Shown here piece after piece: positions 36,055 through 45,949 of a DNA stretch of 64,000 nt. The position numbers and the translations under genes were made by a program. The notes beneath the pieces were generated by a model, which was not told the origin of the DNA, ran no database searches, and saw only the letters and a list, made by a program, of their open reading frames with translations. Source of the DNA: Bog-532 sp963824545 (GTDB lineage Bacteria; Actinomycetota; Actinomycetes; Streptosporangiales; Streptosporangiaceae); NCBI GenBank assembly GCA_963824545.1, contig CAWGPP010000023.1, positions 252,448 through 316,447 of the forward strand, read 5' to 3'. Positions within the stretch are counted from its first letter, which is position 1. Each line of letters begins with the position of its first letter.

Positions 36055-38073
36055 ATGGCCATCAATGACGACGGCGCGGCGGCCGGCGGGCTGCTGGAGC
36101 CGGGATACGGCGACGTACTGTGGACGCCCTCCCCGGCGGTCACCGAACGCGCCCGGATCACCGCCTACCTGCGGTGGCTCGCGGCCGAGCGTGACCTGCC
36201 TTTCGACGGCTACGACGCGCTCTGGCGCTGGTCGGTCAGCGAGCCGGCCCGTTTCTGGGCCACCGTCTGGGACTACTTCGGTGTGCTCGGCGACCGCGGG
36301 CCGGGGCCGGTGCTGGACGGCGGCCCCATGCCCAGCGTGCACTGGTTTGGCGGCACGACGATCAATTACGCGCGTAACGCGCTCCGGGCCGCCCAGACCG
36401 ATCCCGGCCGCGTCGCGCTGATCTATCGCACCGAACGGGACGAGGGCGGGACCCTGACCTACGGCCAGCTCGCTGCCGAGGTGGCCCGGGTGGCAACCGG
36501 CCTGCGTGAGCTGGGGGTGAGCCGGGGCGACCGGGTAGCAGGGCTGCTGCCGAACGGCCCGCACGCGATCATCGCGCTGCTGGCCACGGCCAGCATCGGG
36601 GCCATCTGGTCCTCGTGCTCGCCGGACTTCGGCGCCGCCAGCGTGATCGACCGGTTCGCGCAGATCGAACCCGCCGTGCTCATCGCGGTGCAGGGGTATT
36701 CCTACGGCGGCAAGGAGTACCGCCGTGACGACGTGGTCCGGCAGATCGCGGCCGAGCTGCCCGGCCTGGCCGCCGTGGTGCTGGCCGGCGGCGCGCGGCA
36801 GGCCGGCGGCGCGGGGCAGGCCGGCGTTCCGGTGCTGGCCTGGGACCGCCTGGGCGAGGGGGAGACCCGCACCGAGCCGGACTACGAGGAGGTGCCGTTC
36901 GATCATCCGCTGTGGGTGCTGTACTCCTCGGGCACCACCGGCCTGCCCAAGCCGATCATGCACGGGCACGGCGGCGTGGTCCTGGAGCACCTCAAGGTCC
37001 TGTCCTTCCACCAGGACCTGGGGCCCGGCGACGTGTTCTTCTGGTACACCACGACCGGCTGGATGATGTGGAACTTCCTGGCCGGCGGCCTGCTGGTGGG
37101 CGCGACGCTGGTCACCTACGACGGCAGCGCCACGTATCCGGGCACCGACGCCCTGTGGCAGATCACCCAGCGCGAGCGGGTCAGCTACTTTGGCGTCGGC
37201 GCGCCCTACCTGCTGGCCTGCGCCAAGGCGGGCCTGTCACCCGGGCGCGACCTGGACATCTCGGCGCTGCGTGGCGTGGGCTCGACCGGATCGCCGCTGC
37301 CGCCCGAGGGTTTCCACTGGGTCTACGAGCAGGTCAAGAGCGACCTGCTGCTGGGCTCCTTCTCCGGCGGCACGGACGTGTGCACCGGTTTCGTCGGGCC
37401 CTGCCCGCTGCTGCCAGTCCGGTCCGGGGTGATCGCGGGTCGCTGTCTCGGCGCGAAGGTGGAGGCGTTCAGCCCGGCCGGCCAGCCGGTCATCGGTGAG
37501 GTGGGCGAACTGGTGATCACCGAGCCGATGCCCTCGATGCCGGTTGGTTTCTGGAACGACCCGGACGATACCCGCTACGCCGGCAGCTACTATGCCGACT
37601 TCCCCGGCGTGTGGCGGCACGGCGACTGGATCACCATCCTGCCCGACGGCGGGTGCGTCATCTACGGCCGGTCCGACGCCACGCTGAACCGCGGCGGCGT
37701 GCGCATGGGAACCAGCGAGTTCTACCGCGTCGTCGAGGCGTTCCCCGAGGTGGCGGACAGCCTGGTGGTCGACACCGGGCAGCTCGGCCAGGACGGGCGG
37801 CTCGTGCTCTACATCACCCTGGCCGAGGGCCAGGAACTGACCGGCGACCTGACCGGCCGGCTCCGCAGCGAGCTGCGCGCCAAGCTGTCGCCGCGGCACG
37901 TGCCGGACGACATTTACGAGGTTCCCGGCATACCTCGCACGCTTTCCGGTAAGAAGCTGGAGGTGCCCGTCCGGAAGATTCTGCAGGGGACGCCGGTCGC
38001 CGAGGCGGCCGACCCCGATGCCCTGGTCAACCCCGAGGTGCTGCCGCACTTCGCGCCCGACGGGGCCCGGTAG
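36055..38073 (+). CDS. aacS: acetoacetate-CoA ligase
   Basis: 672 residues, the length of acetoacetyl-CoA synthetase. It activates acetoacetate with ATP and CoA in ketone-body or PHB use. Adenylation motifs: LYSSGTTGLPKPIMHGHGG (P-loop), GVGAPYLLACAKAGLSP, SFSGGTDVCTGFVGP, WRHGDWITILPDGGCVIYGRSDATLNRGGVRMGTSEFY and the acylated-lysine region GIPRTLSGKKLEVPVRKI. N-terminal FDGYDALWRWSVSEPARFWATVWDYF is specific to the family. A weak GAGG ribosome binding site precedes the ATG. Confidence 0.95.
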   Translation: MAINDDGAAAGGLLEPGYGDVLWTPSPAVTERARITAYLRWLAAERDLPFDGYDALWRWSVSEPARFWATVWDYFGVLGDRGPGPVLDGGPMPSVHWFGGTTINYARNALRAAQTDPGRVALIYRTERDEGGTLTYGQLAAEVARVATGLRELGVSRGDRVAGLLPNGPHAIIALLATASIGAIWSSCSPDFGAASVIDRFAQIEPAVLIAVQGYSYGGKEYRRDDVVRQIAAELPGLAAVVLAGGARQAGGAGQAGVPVLAWDRLGEGETRTEPDYEEVPFDHPLWVLYSSGTTGLPKPIMHGHGGVVLEHLKVLSFHQDLGPGDVFFWYTTTGWMMWNFLAGGLLVGATLVTYDGSATYPGTDALWQITQRERVSYFGVGAPYLLACAKAGLSPGRDLDISALRGVGSTGSPLPPEGFHWVYEQVKSDLLLGSFSGGTDVCTGFVGPCPLLPVRSGVIAGRCLGAKVEAFSPAGQPVIGEVGELVITEPMPSMPVGFWNDPDDTRYAGSYYADFPGVWRHGDWITILPDGGCVIYGRSDATLNRGGVRMGTSEFYRVVEAFPEVADSLVVDTGQLGQDGRLVLYITLAEGQELTGDLTGRLRSELRAKLSPRHVPDDIYEVPGIPRTLSGKKLEVPVRKILQGTPVAEAADPDALVNPEVLPHFAPDGAR

Positions 38074-38151
38074 CCCCGGACCGCGGATAGCCTGGATGGC
38101 TGGCTGGCAGCGGGCCGGACCGGGCCAGCGACCCACACCGGACCGCAGACG

Positions 38152-38177
38152 GTTACATAGAGAAACGAATATGTAAC
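38152..38177. promoter_or_regulatory. candidate operator upstream of the glutamate dehydrogenase gene
   Basis: GTTACAT (38152-38158) and ATGTAAC (38171-38177) form an inverted repeat with a 12-base AT-rich centre in the 317-base gap between aacS and gdh. A short run TTTT follows. Further on, CGAAAGTTAC (near 38262) is nearly complementary to GTAACTTTTCG. The layout resembles a dimeric repressor site, but a weak hairpin terminator for aacS is also possible. Confidence 0.35.
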
Positions 38178-38390
38178 TTTTCGGCGCTACGGTGCTCGCC
38201 GGGGTGGCCGCGGGCGGCCCCGCCCCGCACCCCCTGCTTGGCGGCCGGTTCCGCACGAGGTACGAAAGTTACAGATGCGGCTGCATGCAGGGGCGGGCCC
38301 GCGGCCTGCCGGGCCCGCGGGCACGTCGGCAGCCGGGAACCCGCGGCCACGCACGGGCCGCGGTGTATGAACACGTAGGGACAGACAGCG

Positions 38391-41300
38391 ATGTCGGACA
38401 ATGCGGACGAGGAAAAGTACGCTGTGCTGGATCAGGCAGCACAGTTGATGGCCGGGGCGGGAGGCCCGCCCGGTGAGCGCGGGGCCGCGGCCCCGCCTGC
38501 CGCGTCCGCCGCGCCCGGCCCGCTGCGCGAGGCCGTCGGCGACCTGACCGGTTTCCTGCACGCCTACTACCGGCACGTCGCCGCCGAGGACGTGGCCGCG
38601 TACGATGCCGAACAGCTCGCCGCGGTCGCGGCCCAGCACGCGGCCCTGGCCGCCGAGCGCCCGCAGGGGCGGCCCCTGGTCCGGGTCGCCGGCGCGGGCC
38701 CGGCCGGCCCGGCCACGATCGCGACGTCCGGCCCGGGACGGGCCGTCGTCGACGTTGTCACGGACGACATGCCGTTCCTGGTCGATTCGGTGACCATGGA
38801 ACTGAACCGGCACCAGGCCGACATCAACCTGATCGTGCATCCCCGGCTGGTCGTGCGCCGGGACGTCACGGGCGCGCTGCACGGTGTGTCCGGCGGCGTG
38901 CACGGCGCCCAGTCGGCGCCCGGCGAGACCGCCGAGTCGTGGATCCACGTTGAGATCGCCGGCCTGGGTGACCGCGTGCCGCTGCCCGGGCTGGAGGCGG
39001 CGCTCCGCCAGGTCCTGGACGACGTACGGGTCACCGTAGAGGACCAGCCGAAGATGACCGCGGCCGCCGCCTCCCTGGCCGCCTCCCTGGCCGTCAGCGT
39101 GGCCGGGGAGAACGAGGGCGCGCCGTTGCCGGGGCGTTCCGGCCCGGCCGCGGCGCTGGACAGTGCGGACACCGAAGCCGGTGAGCTGCTGGCCTGGCTC
39201 GCCGACGGGCATTTCAACTTCCTGGGCTACCGCGAGTACGACCTCGTGCCCGGCGAGGACGGCGAGGCGCTGCGCGCGGTGCCCGGTACCGGGCTCGGCT
39301 TCCTCCGGCACGACCGCCAGGGCTCGGAATCGTTCGCGGCGCTGCCGCCCGACATCCGGGCCAAGGCGCGTGAACCGCACCGGCTGGTGCTGGCGCAGGG
39401 GAACTCGCGGTCCACCGTCTACCGCAACAAATACCTGGATTACGTGTCGGTCAAGAAGCTCGGCCGGGACGGCCGGGTGATCGGTGAATGGCGCTTCCTC
39501 GGCCTGTACACCCACGCCGCCTACTCCGAGAGCATCGCCCGTATCCCCGTGCTGCGCCGCAAGCTCGCCGACGTGCTGGCCGCGGCCGGGCTCACCCCGG
39601 ACAGCCACGACGGCAACGACCTCATCGAGATCCTGGAGAACTATCCCCGCGAGGAGCTGTTCCAGATCTCCACCGCCGAGCTGACCGAGGTCGCCACGGC
39701 CGTGCTCCGCCTCCGCGAGCGCAAGCAGACCCGCCTCTTCCTGCGCCGGGACGCCTACGGGCGCTACATGTCCTGCCTGGTCTACCTGCCCCGGGACCGG
39801 TACACGACCCCCGTGCGGCTCCAGGTCCAGGAGACCCTGCGCGCCGCGCTGCGCGGCGCCTCCGTCGACTACAGCGCGATGGTCGGGGAGTCGGCGCTGG
39901 CCCGGCTGCACGTCGTCGTCCGCGGCGAGCGCGGGCGGCCGCTGCCCGCCGTCGACGCCGCGGCGCTGGAGCGGCGGATCGCCGCGGCGGTCCGCTCGTG
40001 GGACGAGGATCTCGAAGAAGAGGCGCTGCGCATCCTCGGTGAGCAGCGGGCCCGGCTGGTGCTGGACCAGTTCGCCGCGGCCATCCCGGAGACCTACAAG
40101 GCCGACATGACGGCCGGCGACGCCGTGAGCGACCTCAGCCGCCTCCTGCGGCTGCGCGAATCCGGGGGCACCTTCGCCGTCCAGCTCCGTGACGACGACA
40201 GCCCTGGCGGCCAGTGGCGGCTGCGCGTGTACCGGGCCGGCGCGCCCGTCATCCTGTCCGACGTGCTGCCCCAGCTGCAGCACATGGGCCTGGAAGTCGT
40301 CGACGAGCACCCGTATGAGTTCGGGACCGGTGCCCCGGCGGCCCGCAGGACGCCAGGATCTCGGACCGGCCCGTTCTGGATCTACGATTTCGGGCTGCGG
40401 GCCGAGACGCCGGCCTGGCGGCAGCGTCCCCGGGGTGACGGCAAGGAACAGTTCGAGCAGGCGCTGTGCGCGCTGTGGCGCGGTGAGATCGAGGACGACG
40501 GCTTCAACGCGCTGGTCCTGGACGCCGGGCTGGCCTGGCGCGACGTCGTGGTGCTGCGCGCGTACGCCCGTTACCTGCGCCAGGCCGGCAACCGGTTCAG
40601 CCAGGGCTACATCCAGCGGGTGCTGCGCTCCAACACCACGGTGACCCGGCTGCTCGCGCGCCTGTTCGCGTCCCGCTTCGACCCCGCCCGTCAGGGCGGG
40701 GAAGCCGAGCGCAGCGAGGCCATCGTGGAGGAGATCCGCGGTGAGCTGGACGACGTGGTCAGCCTCGACCACGACCGGATCCTGCAGTCCTACCTCGCGC
40801 TGATCGGCGCCACCCTGCGGACAAACCATTACCGTGCGGCCGGCCCCGGCGGCCCCGGCGGGGATGTCGGCTCAGCCTGCGCCGCGCCGGCCTACGCGCC
40901 CTACCTGGTGATCAAGCTCGACCCGGGCCAGGTCGCGAGCCTGCCCGAGCCGCGGCCGAAGTTCGAGATCTTCGTGTACTCGCCCCGGCTGGAGGCCGTG
41001 CACCTGCGGTTCGGCCGGGTTGCGCGCGGCGGGTTGCGCTGGTCCGACCGGCTGGAGGACTTCCGCACTGAGGTGCTCGGGCTGGTCAAGGCGCAAGAGG
41101 TGAAGAACGCGGTCATCGTCCCGTCCGGGGCCAAGGGCGGCTTCGTGTGCAAGCAGCTGCCCGATCCCGCCGACCGCGAGGCCTACCAGGGGGAGGTACT
41201 GGCCTGCTATCGGACGTTCATCAGCGGCATGCTGGACATCACCGACAACGTGGACGGCGAGCGGGTGCGCCCGCCGCGCGACGTGGCCCGGCACGATGGC

Positions 41301-43439
41301 GACGACCCCTACCTGGTCGTCGCGGCGGACAAGGGCACCGCGACCTTCTCCGACGTGGCCAACAAGATCGCGGCCAGCTACGGGTACTGGCTGGGCGACG
41401 CGTTCGCCTCCGGCGGCTCGGAGGGCTACGACCACAAGAAGATGGGCATCACCGCGCGCGGCGCCTGGGAGTCGGTCAAGAACCACTTCGCCACGCTCGG
41501 CATGAACCCGGCCACCGACGAGTTCACGGTGGCCGGCATCGGTGACATGTCCGGGGACGTGTTCGGCAACGGGATGCTGCTGTCGCCGGTGCTCCAGCTG
41601 GTGGCGGCGTTCGACCACCGGCACGTGTTCCTCGACCCCGACCCCGATCCCGCCGCCAGCTTCGCCGAACGGCAGCGGCTGTTCGCGCTGCCCCGCTCGT
41701 CCTGGGCAGACTACGACCGGTCGCTGATCTCGGCCGGTGGCGGCGTCTGGCCGCGCAGTGCCAAGTCCGTGCCGCTGTCGCCGCAGGCCCGGTCGGCCCT
41801 CGGCATCGACGACGCCGTGCTGGCCCTGTCGCCGGACGAGCTGATCTCACGGATTCTGACCGCGCCGGTGGACCTGCTGTGGAACGGCGGCGTCGGTACG
41901 TACGTCAAGGCCAGCACCGAGCCGCAGACCGCGTGCGGGGACCGGTCCAACGAGGCGGTCCGGGTGAACGCCTCGCAGTTGCGCGCGCGGGTCGTGGCCG
42001 AGGGCGGCAACCTGGGCCTCACCCAGGCCGCCCGGGTCGAGTTCGCCTTGGGCGGCGGGCTGGTCGACACCGACTTCATCGACAATTCGGCGGGCGTGGA
42101 CACCTCCGACCACGAGGTCAACATCAAGATCCTGCTGGACCGGGCCGTCCGGGACGGCGAGATCACCCGCGAGGTACGCAACGAACTGCTGCAGGAGATG
42201 ACCGGCGAGGTCGCCACGCTCGTGCTGCGGCACAACTACGCACAGAACATGGCGCTGGCCACCGCGCGGGCCCAGGCCACCAACATGCTGCACGTGCACG
42301 CGCGCTACCTGCGCCAGCTGGAACGGGACAATCGGCTGCGCCGCGGTCAGGACGCGGTGCCGGGGGAGAAGGAGATCGCCGAGCGCCGGTCGGCCGGCAA
42401 GGGCCTGGCCAACCCGGAGCTGGCCCTGCTGCTCGCGCACACCAAGATCGCCGCGGCGGAGGAGGTCCTCGCCTCCGGCCTGGCCGACGATCCGTACCTG
42501 CGTCGCGAGCTGACCGGGTACTTCCCCGCGCCGCTGCGCGCCAGCCAGTCCGGCCGGATGGGATCGCACCCGCTGCGGCACGAGATCATCACCACCTCGG
42601 TGGTCAACGAGATGGTCGACATGTCCGGTACCACGTTCGCGTTCCGGCTGAACGAGGAGACCGGTGCGTCGGTACCGGACATCACCCGGGCGTGGCTGGT
42701 CGCCCGCGAGGTCTTCGGCATGCGCGACTTCTGGCGGCAGGTCACCGAGCTGGATGGCGTCGATATCAGCACTCAGATCGTCCTGCTGCTGGAGGGGCGC
42801 AAGCTGATCGAGCGGGCCTGCCGGTGGCTGCTGTACAACCGGCGGCCGCCGGTCGACATCACCGGCTGCGTGGAGTATTTCGGCGACGGGGTACAGGCCG
42901 TGCGCTCAGGCCTGCCCAAGCTGCTGGTCGGCCGGGACGCGGAGACCTTCGAGGAACGGCGGGACGCGTACGTCCTCCGCGAGGTGCTCCCCGGGCTGGC
43001 CGAGACCGCGGCCGGCATGGTGGCGTCGTATGCCGCCTTCGACATCGTGGACAGCGCCGCCGCGACCTCCCGCTCGGTCGAGGAGACCGCGGAGGTCTAC
43101 TTCGACCTGTCCAACCGGCTGCAGATCACCCGGCTGCGCGACCGGATCACCGCGCTGCCCCGGGATGACCGGTGGAGCAGCATGGCGCGCGCGGCCATCC
43201 GCGACGATCTGTACAGCGCGAGCGCCGCGCTCACCCGGGACGTGCTGTGCGTCAGCGGGCCCGGTACCCCCGAGGCGCGCCTGGCCGCCTGGACCGAACG
43301 CAACGCGGCCGCCGTCGCCCGGGCGACCCGCACCCTGGGGGAGATCTGGGCGAGCGAGCGCTTCACGTTCACCACCCTGTCCGTCGCCCTGCGCGCCGTC
43401 CGCGCCCTCGTCGCCTCCAGCTCCCTCCCCCAAGGCTGA
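38391..43439 (+). CDS. gdh: large NAD-specific glutamate dehydrogenase (180 kDa type)
   Basis: 1682 residues. It belongs to the giant GDH class known from Streptomyces clavuligerus and Pseudomonas (GdhB). A long N-terminal regulatory part with ACT-like segments (DDMPFLVDSVTMELNRHQADINLIVHPRLVVRRD) covers about residues 1-700. The catalytic region follows: RVARGGLRWSDRLEDFRTEVLGLVKAQEVKNAVIVPSGAKGGFVCKQLP with the active-site Lys, ADKGTATFSDVANKIA, GGSEGYDHKKMGITARGAWESVKNHF, GIGDMSGDVFGNGMLLS and VVAEGGNLGLTQAARVEFA. The C-terminal helical part ends RAVRALVASS. It deaminates glutamate with NAD+, which fits pruA nearby in glutamate breakdown. Confidence 0.95.
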   Translation: MSDNADEEKYAVLDQAAQLMAGAGGPPGERGAAAPPAASAAPGPLREAVGDLTGFLHAYYRHVAAEDVAAYDAEQLAAVAAQHAALAAERPQGRPLVRVAGAGPAGPATIATSGPGRAVVDVVTDDMPFLVDSVTMELNRHQADINLIVHPRLVVRRDVTGALHGVSGGVHGAQSAPGETAESWIHVEIAGLGDRVPLPGLEAALRQVLDDVRVTVEDQPKMTAAAASLAASLAVSVAGENEGAPLPGRSGPAAALDSADTEAGELLAWLADGHFNFLGYREYDLVPGEDGEALRAVPGTGLGFLRHDRQGSESFAALPPDIRAKAREPHRLVLAQGNSRSTVYRNKYLDYVSVKKLGRDGRVIGEWRFLGLYTHAAYSESIARIPVLRRKLADVLAAAGLTPDSHDGNDLIEILENYPREELFQISTAELTEVATAVLRLRERKQTRLFLRRDAYGRYMSCLVYLPRDRYTTPVRLQVQETLRAALRGASVDYSAMVGESALARLHVVVRGERGRPLPAVDAAALERRIAAAVRSWDEDLEEEALRILGEQRARLVLDQFAAAIPETYKADMTAGDAVSDLSRLLRLRESGGTFAVQLRDDDSPGGQWRLRVYRAGAPVILSDVLPQLQHMGLEVVDEHPYEFGTGAPAARRTPGSRTGPFWIYDFGLRAETPAWRQRPRGDGKEQFEQALCALWRGEIEDDGFNALVLDAGLAWRDVVVLRAYARYLRQAGNRFSQGYIQRVLRSNTTVTRLLARLFASRFDPARQGGEAERSEAIVEEIRGELDDVVSLDHDRILQSYLALIGATLRTNHYRAAGPGGPGGDVGSACAAPAYAPYLVIKLDPGQVASLPEPRPKFEIFVYSPRLEAVHLRFGRVARGGLRWSDRLEDFRTEVLGLVKAQEVKNAVIVPSGAKGGFVCKQLPDPADREAYQGEVLACYRTFISGMLDITDNVDGERVRPPRDVARHDGDDPYLVVAADKGTATFSDVANKIAASYGYWLGDAFASGGSEGYDHKKMGITARGAWESVKNHFATLGMNPATDEFTVAGIGDMSGDVFGNGMLLSPVLQLVAAFDHRHVFLDPDPDPAASFAERQRLFALPRSSWADYDRSLISAGGGVWPRSAKSVPLSPQARSALGIDDAVLALSPDELISRILTAPVDLLWNGGVGTYVKASTEPQTACGDRSNEAVRVNASQLRARVVAEGGNLGLTQAARVEFALGGGLVDTDFIDNSAGVDTSDHEVNIKILLDRAVRDGEITREVRNELLQEMTGEVATLVLRHNYAQNMALATARAQATNMLHVHARYLRQLERDNRLRRGQDAVPGEKEIAERRSAGKGLANPELALLLAHTKIAAAEEVLASGLADDPYLRRELTGYFPAPLRASQSGRMGSHPLRHEIITTSVVNEMVDMSGTTFAFRLNEETGASVPDITRAWLVAREVFGMRDFWRQVTELDGVDISTQIVLLLEGRKLIERACRWLLYNRRPPVDITGCVEYFGDGVQAVRSGLPKLLVGRDAETFEERRDAYVLREVLPGLAETAAGMVASYAAFDIVDSAAATSRSVEETAEVYFDLSNRLQITRLRDRITALPRDDRWSSMARAAIRDDLYSASAALTRDVLCVSGPGTPEARLAAWTERNAAAVARATRTLGEIWASERFTFTTLSVALRAVRALVASSSLPQG

Positions 43440-43440
43440 C

Positions 43441-43606
43441 CAACCGGAACTATCGGCGAGGCACCACCACGGGTTACGGCGAGGCGCTCGTTACCGGCCA
43501 GCGAACCGGGCCTTGCGCCCGGTGAGCGGCCGGTGTGTCGGCGAGTGACCACCGCGGGGCGCGGAGCGCAGCGGGGGTTCCAGGGGGTCGCCCCCCTGGG
43601 CCAGCA
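43441..43606 (-). repeat. dispersed palindromic repeat, copy B
   Basis: Same family as copy A, in the opposite orientation. Read on the minus strand, it starts about 10 bases after the TAG of the lipoprotein gene (43612-43610) with the hairpin CCAGGGGG/CCCCCTGG (43599-43580), then the block containing GCGCTCCGCGCCCCGC, and the GCCGGTAACGAGCGCCTCGC tail. It fills the gap to the convergent gdh gene. Confidence 0.75.
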
Positions 43607-43609
43607 CCG

Positions 43610-44686
43610 CTAGCTTCCGTGGGCGTAGGTGGGGCCGCCGCCGCTGCCGATCACGGTGATCGCGGGCGTCTTCGCGCTGGCCGCCGGGTCGAGCGCCACG
43701 TAGCTGAGCGTGGAGTTCGCGCTCAGCTGATGCTGGATCGGCGGCTGGGTGGCCGGCAGCAGGCCCTTGAAGGCTGCAGGCACCGGGATCGCCGGCAGCT
43801 TAACGGTGCTGTGCGGGGGCGGCAGCTTGGCGGGCACGGTCGAGGTGGTCAGGGTCATGGTGTAGAAGACCACCGCGCCGCCGCCGGTCGTGCGCAGCGC
43901 GAAGAACGGGTAACTGGTGCCCTCCAGCTCCCAGGTGTACGTGCGCTGATGCTCGGCGGCCTGCCGGGCGATCGCCGCGTTGGCCCGGTACAGGCCGGTG
44001 GTCTGCGGGCCGGGCTGGACGATGGGGGCGGCCGCGCTCGACGGCCCGTCGTCCGCGACGGTCGCGTGTATCGCCCCCACTATGTCCGGCCGCAGCTTCA
44101 GCGCCGGGTCGGACGTGGCCAGGGCGGTGGCGTACCCGGCACGGTCCGTCGCCACCTGGAGTGCCGCGGTGCCCGGATTGAGCAGCACGGAACCGCTCAG
44201 CGCCCAGGTGGTCTCGGCGCTCAGCCGGTCGAACACTAGCAGCGCGGTCCGTACCGCGCCGCCGGTGGCGGGGCGCTCCGGCGCCGTGGCCATGAACCAT
44301 TGCGGGTACGTCGTCAGCTTCGGCACGTACAGCGTGGGCGGTCCGTAGACCCGGCCACCTACGGTGCGGCCGGCCGCCGCGGCCGTGGTGTAGGCGGCGT
44401 TGGTGATGTTGTACTGCGAGCCGGTCAGCAGCGATAGGGCCAGCAGTTCGTCGTGATTGGCCAGCGCCACCTTCTCCGCGGTGACGTACGCGTTGAAGAT
44501 CCGCAGGGCACCGGCTGGCGTGGGCCCGGTCACCGAGGTCGTGGCGGCCGCGGTCGTGCCGCAGCCCTGCAGGGACAGCAGCAGGCCCAGGGCGGCCAGG
44601 GGACCGAGTACGGCCATCAGCATCCGTGGGATACGGCTGGAGACGGCCGCGCGCGCCGGGGGAGCGCTGAGGTTAGTCGCATGCAT
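43610..44686 (-). CDS. secreted lipoprotein of unknown function
   Basis: 358 residues. Signal peptide with MLMAVLGPLAALGLLLSLQGC, lipobox LQGC near residue 42, so it is exported and lipidated. The mature part has two repeats of a mixed alpha/beta pattern (ALRIFNAYVTAEKVALANHDELLALSLLTGSQY and WELEGTSYPFFALRTTGGGAVVFYTMTL). Similar proteins with this order occur in actinomycetes without an assigned function (DUF8094-like by general impression, not verified). Repeat copy B follows its stop. Confidence 0.75.
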   Translation of the reverse strand: MHATNLSAPPARAAVSSRIPRMLMAVLGPLAALGLLLSLQGCGTTAAATTSVTGPTPAGALRIFNAYVTAEKVALANHDELLALSLLTGSQYNITNAAYTTAAAAGRTVGGRVYGPPTLYVPKLTTYPQWFMATAPERPATGGAVRTALLVFDRLSAETTWALSGSVLLNPGTAALQVATDRAGYATALATSDPALKLRPDIVGAIHATVADDGPSSAAAPIVQPGPQTTGLYRANAAIARQAAEHQRTYTWELEGTSYPFFALRTTGGGAVVFYTMTLTTSTVPAKLPPPHSTVKLPAIPVPAAFKGLLPATQPPIQHQLSANSTLSYVALDPAASAKTPAITVIGSGGGPTYAHGS

Positions 44687-44811
44687 GTTCGTATCCGAGT
44701 GGCCAGGTAAGAGTTATCCGGTCGGCCCGGCGTAGGAACGGACCCGCTCGGCAGGATACCCGCCGTACGGCCGCCACCGTGCCGGCATGCGCCAGCAGGC
44801 AGCGGCTCGCA

Positions 44812-44817
44812 TAGGCT
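44812..44817 (+). promoter_or_regulatory. -10 box for a probably leaderless prfB message
   Basis: TAGGCT ends seven bases before the ATG at 44825, and no ribosome binding site is present. This spacing puts the start point at the first codon. Confidence 0.4.
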
Positions 44818-44824
44818 GTCCGCC

Positions 44825-45943
44825 ATGGCAGCAACAGATCCCGCTGATGAGATCTCGGAACTGTCGTCGAAGCTCGTCAGCGTAGAGGCAGTTCTCGATC
44901 CGGACGCCATGAAGTCCGAAGTCGAGAGCCTACGCGAGCAGGCCGCGGACCCGGACCTGTGGGGCGATCAGCAGCACGCACAGGCGGTCACCCGCCGCCT
45001 CTCCTACCTGGAGGGCGAACTGGCCAGGCTGGAGAACCTACGGCAGCGCCTCGACGACACCCGGGTGATGTTCGAGCTGGCCGACAGCGAAAACGACGAG
45101 CCGACCCGCGCTGAGGCGCAGCGCGACCTCGCGTCCCTGCGCAAGGAGATCGACCTGCTCGAGGTGCGTACCCTCCTGTCCGGGGAGTACGACGAACGCG
45201 AGGCGCTCGTCTCGATCAACGCCCAGGCCGGCGGCGCCGACGCCGCCGACTTCGCGCAGAACCTGATGCGCATGTACCAGCGCTGGGCCGAGCGGCACGG
45301 TTACCCGACCGAGGTGTACGACATCTCCTACGCCGAGGAAGCCGGCATCAAGTCGACGACGTTCGCGGTCAAGGCGCCGTACGCCTACGGCACGCTCCGC
45401 GGTGAGCACGGCACCCACCGGATGGTCCGGATCTCCAGGTACGACAACCAGGGTCGGCGGCAGACCTCCTTCGCCGGCGTGGACGTGGTTCCCGTGGTGG
45501 AGCAGACCGACCACATCGAGGTCAACGAGGACGAGATCCGCGTCGACGTGTACCGGTCCAGCGGGCCCGGCGGCCAGGGCGTGAACACGACCGACTCGGC
45601 GGTGCGCATCACCCACCTGCCGACCGGCATCGTGGTCTCCTGCCAGAACGAGCGCAGCCAGATCCAGAACCGGGCGTCCGCGATGTCGGTGCTCCAGGCG
45701 AAGCTGCTCGAACGCCGCCGTCAGGAGGAGGCCGACGAGATGGCCGCGCTGCGCGGCGAGGGGGCCGGAAGCTGGGGCACCCAGATCCGCAACTACGTCC
45801 TCTACCCCTACCAGAACGTCAAGGACGTGCGAACGGGCATGGAGACGGGGAACACCACGGCCGTCCTCGACGGCGAGATCGACGACTTCATCGAAGCCGA
45901 GATCCGCTGGCTCCGCCGCAGCCAGAACGGCGAAAAGGAGTAA
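44825..45943 (+). CDS. prfB: peptide chain release factor 2
   Basis: 372 residues, continuous; no programmed frameshift is needed. RF2 releases peptides at UGA and UAA. The GGQ motif is at residues 249-251 (SSGPGGQGVNTTDSAVRITHLPTG). The N-terminal domain fits RF2 (DPDLWGDQQHAQAVTRRLSYLEGEL). The stop-codon recognition tripeptide, normally SPF in HRxVRISPFDNQ, is Ser-Arg-Tyr here (residues 204-206 in HRMVRISRYDNQGRRQTSFA). The rest of the loop is intact. It is the first gene of the prfB-ftsE-ftsX-smpB-ssrA neighbourhood common in actinomycetes. Confidence 0.94.
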   Translation: MAATDPADEISELSSKLVSVEAVLDPDAMKSEVESLREQAADPDLWGDQQHAQAVTRRLSYLEGELARLENLRQRLDDTRVMFELADSENDEPTRAEAQRDLASLRKEIDLLEVRTLLSGEYDEREALVSINAQAGGADAADFAQNLMRMYQRWAERHGYPTEVYDISYAEEAGIKSTTFAVKAPYAYGTLRGEHGTHRMVRISRYDNQGRRQTSFAGVDVVPVVEQTDHIEVNEDEIRVDVYRSSGPGGQGVNTTDSAVRITHLPTGIVVSCQNERSQIQNRASAMSVLQAKLLERRRQEEADEMAALRGEGAGSWGTQIRNYVLYPYQNVKDVRTGMETGNTTAVLDGEIDDFIEAEIRWLRRSQNGEKE

Positions 45944-45949
45944 CAAGCT

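Noticed and set aside
38187..40829. 880-codon minus-strand frame opposite glutamate dehydrogenase
   Set aside because: Mirror of a high-GC coding strand; no domain, signal or start site, and the plus-strand protein is conserved over its full length.
44825..44920. Programmed +1 frameshift expected in prfB
   Set aside because: The frame is continuous from the ATG; no in-frame UGA is present near codon 25.
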